Shown piece after piece: positions 20,200 through 23,665 of a DNA stretch of 23,665 bases. A program made the translations under genes and the position numbers. Within the stretch, counting starts at the first letter, position 1, and the number at the start of each line of letters is the position of its first letter. Source of the DNA: Larix sibirica (taxonomy: Eukaryota > Streptophyta > Pinopsida > Pinales > Pinaceae). The stretch is from the NCBI GenBank assembly GCA_004151065.3, contig NWUY0300044139.1, positions 1 to 23,665 on the forward strand, written 5' to 3'. Under the pieces are notes generated by a model. That model ran no database searches. It saw only the letters and a program-made list of their open reading frames with translations, and was not told the origin of the DNA.

Positions 20200-20350
20200 T
20201 GGAAATAATATTTTCCAAATAATATATTTTTATTGAATGATTGATGATTATTACAAAGAATCGTGGGACTTATATAAATTTGAAGAGACACAATTAATAA
20301 TTGTGCTTTCAATGTCGATGAATTAAAACAATAATAAAAACAATAATATT
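20200..20350 (-). repeat. Truncated 5' LTR of the minus-strand gypsy element
   Basis: Minus-strand DNA upstream of the primer-binding site holds a TATA-like TTATATAAGTCC (about 20266-20277) and a polyadenylation-type CAATAAAAATATA (about 20225-20237), and ends ATTTCCA at 20200. Only about 150 bp remain before copia sequence begins, so the LTR start is lost. The left limit is approximate. Confidence 0.6.
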
Positions 20351-20364
20351 TAAATTATTTAGTT

Positions 20365-21110
20365 AAATTACAGTAACCTTTTGGTTGGTTATCGCCATTG
20401 TTGCTAATTTTGAATGGAAGGCATATCAATGGACATTGAAGTGATTTCTTGAATGGAGACTTCGATGGGGAGGTTTGCATGGTGTAGTTACAAGGGTTTC
20501 AATTTCCTGAAAATAAATGATTTGGTTTGTCGATTGGAAAAGTCCATGCATGGGTTCAAGTAGGATCCTCGAGCTTTGTATTTCAAACTTGATCAATATC
20601 TAGATTTATAAAAAGTTATTATGAACCAAGTCTTTATGTAAAAAATGATGGTGATGACATAGTGATCCTAATTATCTATTTTGATGATCTTTATGTTGAC
20701 GAGCTTGCCATTACGGAAAACAATGTTAACATGATTCAACATGGTAAATATGATATTTGTTCTATTTTTTAAATGACGAATTTAGGCCTTCTTCATTATT
20801 GCTTAGGCGTAGAGTTTTGGCAATCTGATCATATTATCTTTTTATCACAAGTCAAGTATGCCATAGCTCTCTTATAAAAATTCAAAATGATTGAATGCAA
20901 TCCTACATCTACACCGATGGAATTTGGGATAAAACTCTCAACTTACATTGACTCACCATTACTTAATGAGTCATTGTATCGACAATTGGTAGATAGTTTG
21001 ATTTATCTTACTACTACTCAACTGGATCTATCTTTTGCAGTAAGTTGTCTTTTTTGATTCATGTGTGAGCCTCAACAAGTACATTGGCAAGTTGCAAAAT
21101 GAGTTCTTCG
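20365..21110 (+). pseudogene. Copia reverse transcriptase, C-terminal part
   Basis: Readable in shifting frames: LVIAIVANFEWKAYQ, then DLVCRLEKSMHGFK, ALYFKLDQYLD, then DGDDIVILIIYFDDLYV with the catalytic YFDD at 20677-20688. After it come MTNLGLLHYCLGVEFWQ, FLSQVKYA, CNPTSTPME, LYRQLVDSLIYLTTTQLDLSFAV. All are standard copia RT blocks. Frameshifts and stops (for example near 20437 and 20875) make it inactive. Confidence 0.85.
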
Positions 21111-21640
21111 ATATGTCGAAGGGACCCTTCACTTTGGCATTCTATATCAGATATTTGTTGACTTCATGCTAGTGAGATATACTAATTCTAATTGGGTTGG
21201 ATCAATTGATATTAAGAATTCAACAACAGGTTATGTGTTCACTTTTTGTTCAGGGGTAATTTCATGGTAGAGTAAGCTACAACCTACAATTGCCTTATCC
21301 TCCATTGAAGAATACTATAAGGAATTTGTCAGTACAAGTTATGAGGCAATGTGGTTACGAAGGATATTGCTTGATCCTCAACTTGACCAAACAACTTCGA
21401 CCTCACTTTTATGCGACAATCAAAGTGTTCTCAAGATGGTGAAAATTCCAATCTATCATGCTAGAACTAAGCACATTGAATTTCTTCACCATAACATTAG
21501 ATAATTGGTTGATAATGAAGACATTTGCCTTTATTATTGTCCCATAGCATAACACTCTACTGACATAATGACAAAACAACTTAGCAATAATAAATTTATC
21601 AAGATTAGAGGTAAACTTGAAATTGTATCTAGTTTAATAA
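21111..21640 (+). pseudogene. Copia RNase H
   Basis: The frame continues with RYVEGTLHFGI, then YTNSNWVGSIDIKNSTTGYVF, SGVISW, ALSSIEEYYKEFVSTSYEAMWLRRIL and CDNQSVLKMVKIPIYHARTK, then HIEFLHHNI. CDNQS and HxRTKHIE are copia RNase H hallmarks. Where D-x-D/W-A-G usually appears, the first region has NSNWVGS, and stops occur at about 21268 and 21502. Confidence 0.85.
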
Positions 21641-21642
21641 TT

Positions 21643-21655
21643 GAGGGGGTGGGGG
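21643..21655 (+). other. Copia polypurine tract
   Basis: GAGGGGGTGGGGG immediately precedes TGTTAGATTAG, the LTR start. It primes plus-strand DNA in active elements. Confidence 0.8.
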
Positions 21656-21885
21656 TGTTAGATTAGATCCATATCCTTAATTTACTCAATAGACTTGCTA
21701 CCAAATAACAAGTTTTGTTGCATGTGTGCCAATTTAGGATGAAGACGTTCTTATTCTTTAGCAAGTAATTATTATGTTATTACCAATTTTTGTAGGAGTA
21801 TATGGCTATATAACAAAGCCGATTTGTAATGTGGAATAGAGTTGGTGAACACAAGCGTGAATTGTTATTCTTATACTAGAAAATA
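21656..21885 (+). repeat. Copia 3' LTR, end uncertain
   Basis: It starts TGTTAGATTAGATCC after the polypurine tract, with a TATA-like CTATATAAC at about 21803-21812. No second copy is in the window, so the right boundary (about 21885) is a guess from where the composition changes. Confidence 0.55.
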
Positions 21886-22616
21886 AGGAGACAAAAACAA
21901 TGGAACATACAAAACTCGATTGCACTATAGAGGTTCGACCAAGAAATTACTAGAGCAACTGAATTTTGGGTGGAGACAACCATAAAAGGTTACATTGTTG
22001 AGTTTGCACTCAAACTAAATCAATCATTTGCAAAAGATGAAGAGAAACTTAAGAAAGGATCATGTGGGATATTGATGCAAGAGGTGGCAATGTGGTAAAT
22101 ATTGTCCTAGCAAGGGAGGATTTTATGCCTTTCAACCTGGCAATAATGGTAGCATAGACCCCTATGCATGGGGTGATATGGGATGAAGCGGGTAGATACA
22201 AGTAGGTGAGGGCAGGATGATACCATGGAGGAAGCACAATCATTGGAAAGAGCACATAGAGCCTTGAGAAAAGAGGTAGTTATTGAAAAGTGGTGGCTAA
22301 GTAAGAGAAAGGAGATAAAAGAGAGAGAGAGAGCGAATGGTGAGAGAATCTATGGCTAGAGAAGGAATCACTAAGACCTACTCGAAGGAGTTGAACAAGT
22401 GAGGAGAATAAGTCAATTGGTGGTTACAGAAGTAAGGATTGACCATGGAACCAAGTCCAATGAGTGGACAAAAGGAGGGGAAATGATTAGCAATTGAAAG
22501 TATACCAACTGGTGAAAAGATTTAGTTGGAGAAGCAATATATAGTGCAATAGGAGAAAGTAATAACCTTGCCACCATGAAGACTGTGATCATTGGATCGT
22601 AAGCAAAAGATACACT
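21886..22616. other. Purine-rich DNA, possible gypsy leader remnant
   Basis: No coding domain is clear. About 48 bases at 22152-22200 (GGTAGCATAGACCCCTATGC...GGGATGAAGCGGG) resemble the gag leader of the large gypsy element near 4650-4705 (GGCAGCGTAAGCCCTATGCC...GGTATGAAGAAGTGGG). A (GA)n run lies at 22319-22333. Confidence 0.35.
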
Positions 22617-22735
22617 CACTACAAGGAAAAGGCCCTTTAGCGGAGGTTATAATGGATGCTCCTCTCAAAAGAGATCAAATATATATTCATAGTAGAGGTC
22701 ACTAGCGGAGGCACGCAACCGGAGGTTGTAGCAAT
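22617..22735. repeat. CACTA terminal and sub-terminal repeats
   Basis: Terminal CACTACAAGGAAAAGG (22617-22632) is followed by TTTAGCGGAGGTT (about 22636-22648), CTAGCGGAGGC (about 22703-22713) and AACCGGAGGTTGTAG (about 22719-22733). The repeated GCGGAGG words are the kind of sub-terminal sites bound by CACTA transposases. Confidence 0.75.
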
Positions 22736-22748
22736 TTTTTTTTATTCG

Positions 22749-23290
22749 GTGTGTTTCTAACTTAAACACACTGGTGTGTCTCCAACCCCAACGCACTAGG
22801 ACCGCCAAAAAAACAATGTCACACTGTGAAAAAAAAGCATCAATTAATTTTTTTTATGCAAAATACGCAAACAATTTGTAAAACCGTATCGATGCATTTT
22901 TGTAACCTTAATGCACCAGTGCGTCTGCAAACCAAGCACACCTGGACCACAAAAAAAACAATGCCGCACAGTGAAAAAAAAAATCAATTAAAAAAAATTT
23001 AAGTGAAATGCGCAATTTTTTTGTAAAACCTTACCAGTGCATTTTCGTGACCTTGATGCGCTGGGGCGTCTCCAAATCAAATGCACTAAGGCCGCCAAAA
23101 AACAATGTCACATCTCGAAAAAAAACATCAATTCAAAAAAGTTAAGCGAAACGGGCAGAAATTTTGTAAACCCATAGTTGTGCGTTTTTATAAACGTAAC
23201 ACACGGGTGCATTACATTTCTAAGAACACACTGTTATATAACCCACGTTCCGATGCACGTAATAAGAATAAATGCACCTGGGTTATTTTA
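22749..23290. repeat. Sub-terminal tandem array, ~145-bp unit
   Basis: Units start with GGTGTGTCTCC at 22773, AGTGCGTCTGC at 22918, GGGGCGTCTCC at 23063 and a worn GGGTGCATTAC at about 23205, giving spacings of 145, 145 and ~142. Each carries GACCGCCAAAAAACAATG..., CACNNTGAAAAAAAA, ATCAATTAA, and a closing TTGTAAAACC...GTGCATTTTTGTAACC. A further short echo lies at 22749. Words such as TGCACCGGTGCG recur to about 23490. Confidence 0.85.
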
Positions 23291-23604
23291 TAAAAAAAAT
23301 ACAAAATAAAAAACCCCTAAACGCGGGTCATTCATTATTAATAAACACCCCAGTGCATTCGAAATAATAAAACACACCGGTTGGTATTTGTTAGAAATTA
23401 AAAATTAAAAAAGTTAAATTTGAGTTAAAAACCTGCATGTGGTGTGGTGTAACTACAATGCACCGGTGCGTTCACTTGTCAGGCGCATTGAAACAACGTT
23501 TTATAAAAAAAATACCACGTCGTCAAAATCATTTTTACCCCTACACGGTGATTCTGAGCTATCGACATTGGTGCCGTTCATAACCCACTGTTGACTCAAA
23601 CCTA
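23291..23604. other. CACTA interior, no gene seen
   Basis: AT-rich DNA with scattered copies of the array's TGCACCGGTGCG and GTGCATT words. No transposase motif or other open frame of note. Base composition shifts to GC-rich from about 23550. Confidence 0.5.
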
Positions 23605-23632
23605 GTCGACAGGGGTTCCCATCACTGTCGAC
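23605..23632. repeat. Perfect 8-bp inverted repeat
   Basis: GTCGACAG (23605-23612) and CTGTCGAC (23625-23632) flank 12 bases. It lies where the composition becomes GC-richer at the window edge, inside the CACTA element. Function unknown. Confidence 0.55.
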
Positions 23633-23665
23633 ACCAACCCATCGCGATCTCCCTGAGCACCAGCC

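Larger units (their letters stand above)
18055..20350 (-). mobile_element. 5' part of a second Ty3/gypsy retrotransposon, minus strand
   Basis: Read on the minus strand, this is an LTR end, a Met-tRNA-type primer-binding site, a leader, gag, a zinc knuckle, protease and the first part of RT, in that order. The RT fades at about 18055, so the 3' half of the element is missing. The left limit of the LTR, near 20350, abuts a copia fragment. It is a different family from the large element at 3519-16760: its gag and protease motifs do not match. Confidence 0.8.
20365..21885 (+). mobile_element. 3' part of a Ty1/copia retrotransposon
   Basis: The plus strand carries a copia RT (from its middle), RNase H, a polypurine tract and the start of an LTR. 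Gag, protease, integrase and the 5' LTR are absent. It joins the truncated gypsy LTR near 20350. The order and motifs are those of copia, not gypsy. Several stops and frameshifts are present. Confidence 0.85.
22617..23665. mobile_element. Left end of a CACTA (EnSpm-type) DNA transposon
   Basis: CACTACAAGGAAAAGG at 22617 is the terminal sequence of plant CACTA elements. Sub-terminal TAGCGGAGG-type motifs follow within 120 bp, then a tandem array. The bases ACT just before (22614-22616) would be one copy of the 3-bp target duplication. The other terminus is not in the window, so the element runs past 23665 and its transposase is not seen. Confidence 0.75.

Noticed and set aside
19851-20312. 153-codon minus-strand frame
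   Set aside because: Covers the gypsy LTR end, primer-binding site and leader, so it is non-coding retroelement sequence by chance open.
22049-22619. Minus-strand frames in the purine-rich region
   Set aside because: No motif; composition mirrors GA-rich plus strand.
1-23665. CRISPR arrays, tRNA and rRNA genes, bacterial operon signals
   Set aside because: The repeats seen have no direct-repeat/spacer layout, no cloverleaf is apparent, and gene structure is eukaryotic.

Overview
The window looks like nuclear DNA from a land plant with a large, repeat-rich genome. Three things point there: a plastid-protein exon, the first exon of PTAC10/PAP3; decayed Ty3/gypsy and Ty1/copia retrotransposons; and a CACTA (EnSpm-type) DNA transposon end. 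The TE families and spacing would suit a gymnosperm or fern-like genome, but I cannot fix the species from sequence alone. There is one ambiguous base, an n at 10395.

Layout. 1-841: AT-rich non-coding DNA, probably the start of an intron on the minus strand. 842-1765 (minus): an intact coding exon for a PTAC10-like protein with a plastid transit peptide, followed by a good splice donor. A short uORF and TATA-like boxes lie upstream of its ATG. 1920-3518: intergenic DNA with two small tandem-repeat patches. 3519-~16760: a long Ty3/gypsy element with two similar LTRs of about 0.6 kb. Its internal region reads gag, protease, a second capsid-like domain, RT, RNase H, integrase, then a further post-integrase ORF. 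Every reading frame is broken by stops and frameshifts. A segment of about 1.2 kb (end of RT, RNase H, start of integrase) occurs twice in tandem, and the n sits exactly at the junction.

~16760-18050: non-coding DNA, perhaps with a diverged related LTR. ~18060-20350 (minus): the 5' part of a different Ty3/gypsy element (LTR end, Met-tRNA-type primer-binding site, gag, zinc knuckle, protease, start of RT). ~20370-21885 (plus): the 3' part of a Ty1/copia element (RT, RNase H, polypurine tract, LTR start). ~21886-22616: AT/GA-rich DNA, possibly a leader of another gypsy copy. 22617-23665: the left end of a CACTA transposon, with terminal CACTA, sub-terminal TAGCGGAGG motifs and about four tandem copies of a ~145-bp unit. 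The element runs off the window.

The PTAC10-like exon is the only likely host gene. It would supply a subunit of the plastid-encoded RNA polymerase complex. The rest is nested or abutting transposon debris. The features most worth a second look are the unusual gypsy architecture (a second capsid-like domain between protease and RT, about five zinc knuckles, a long coiled-coil ORF after integrase), the duplicated pol block with its ambiguous junction base, and the CACTA end with its 145-bp array.
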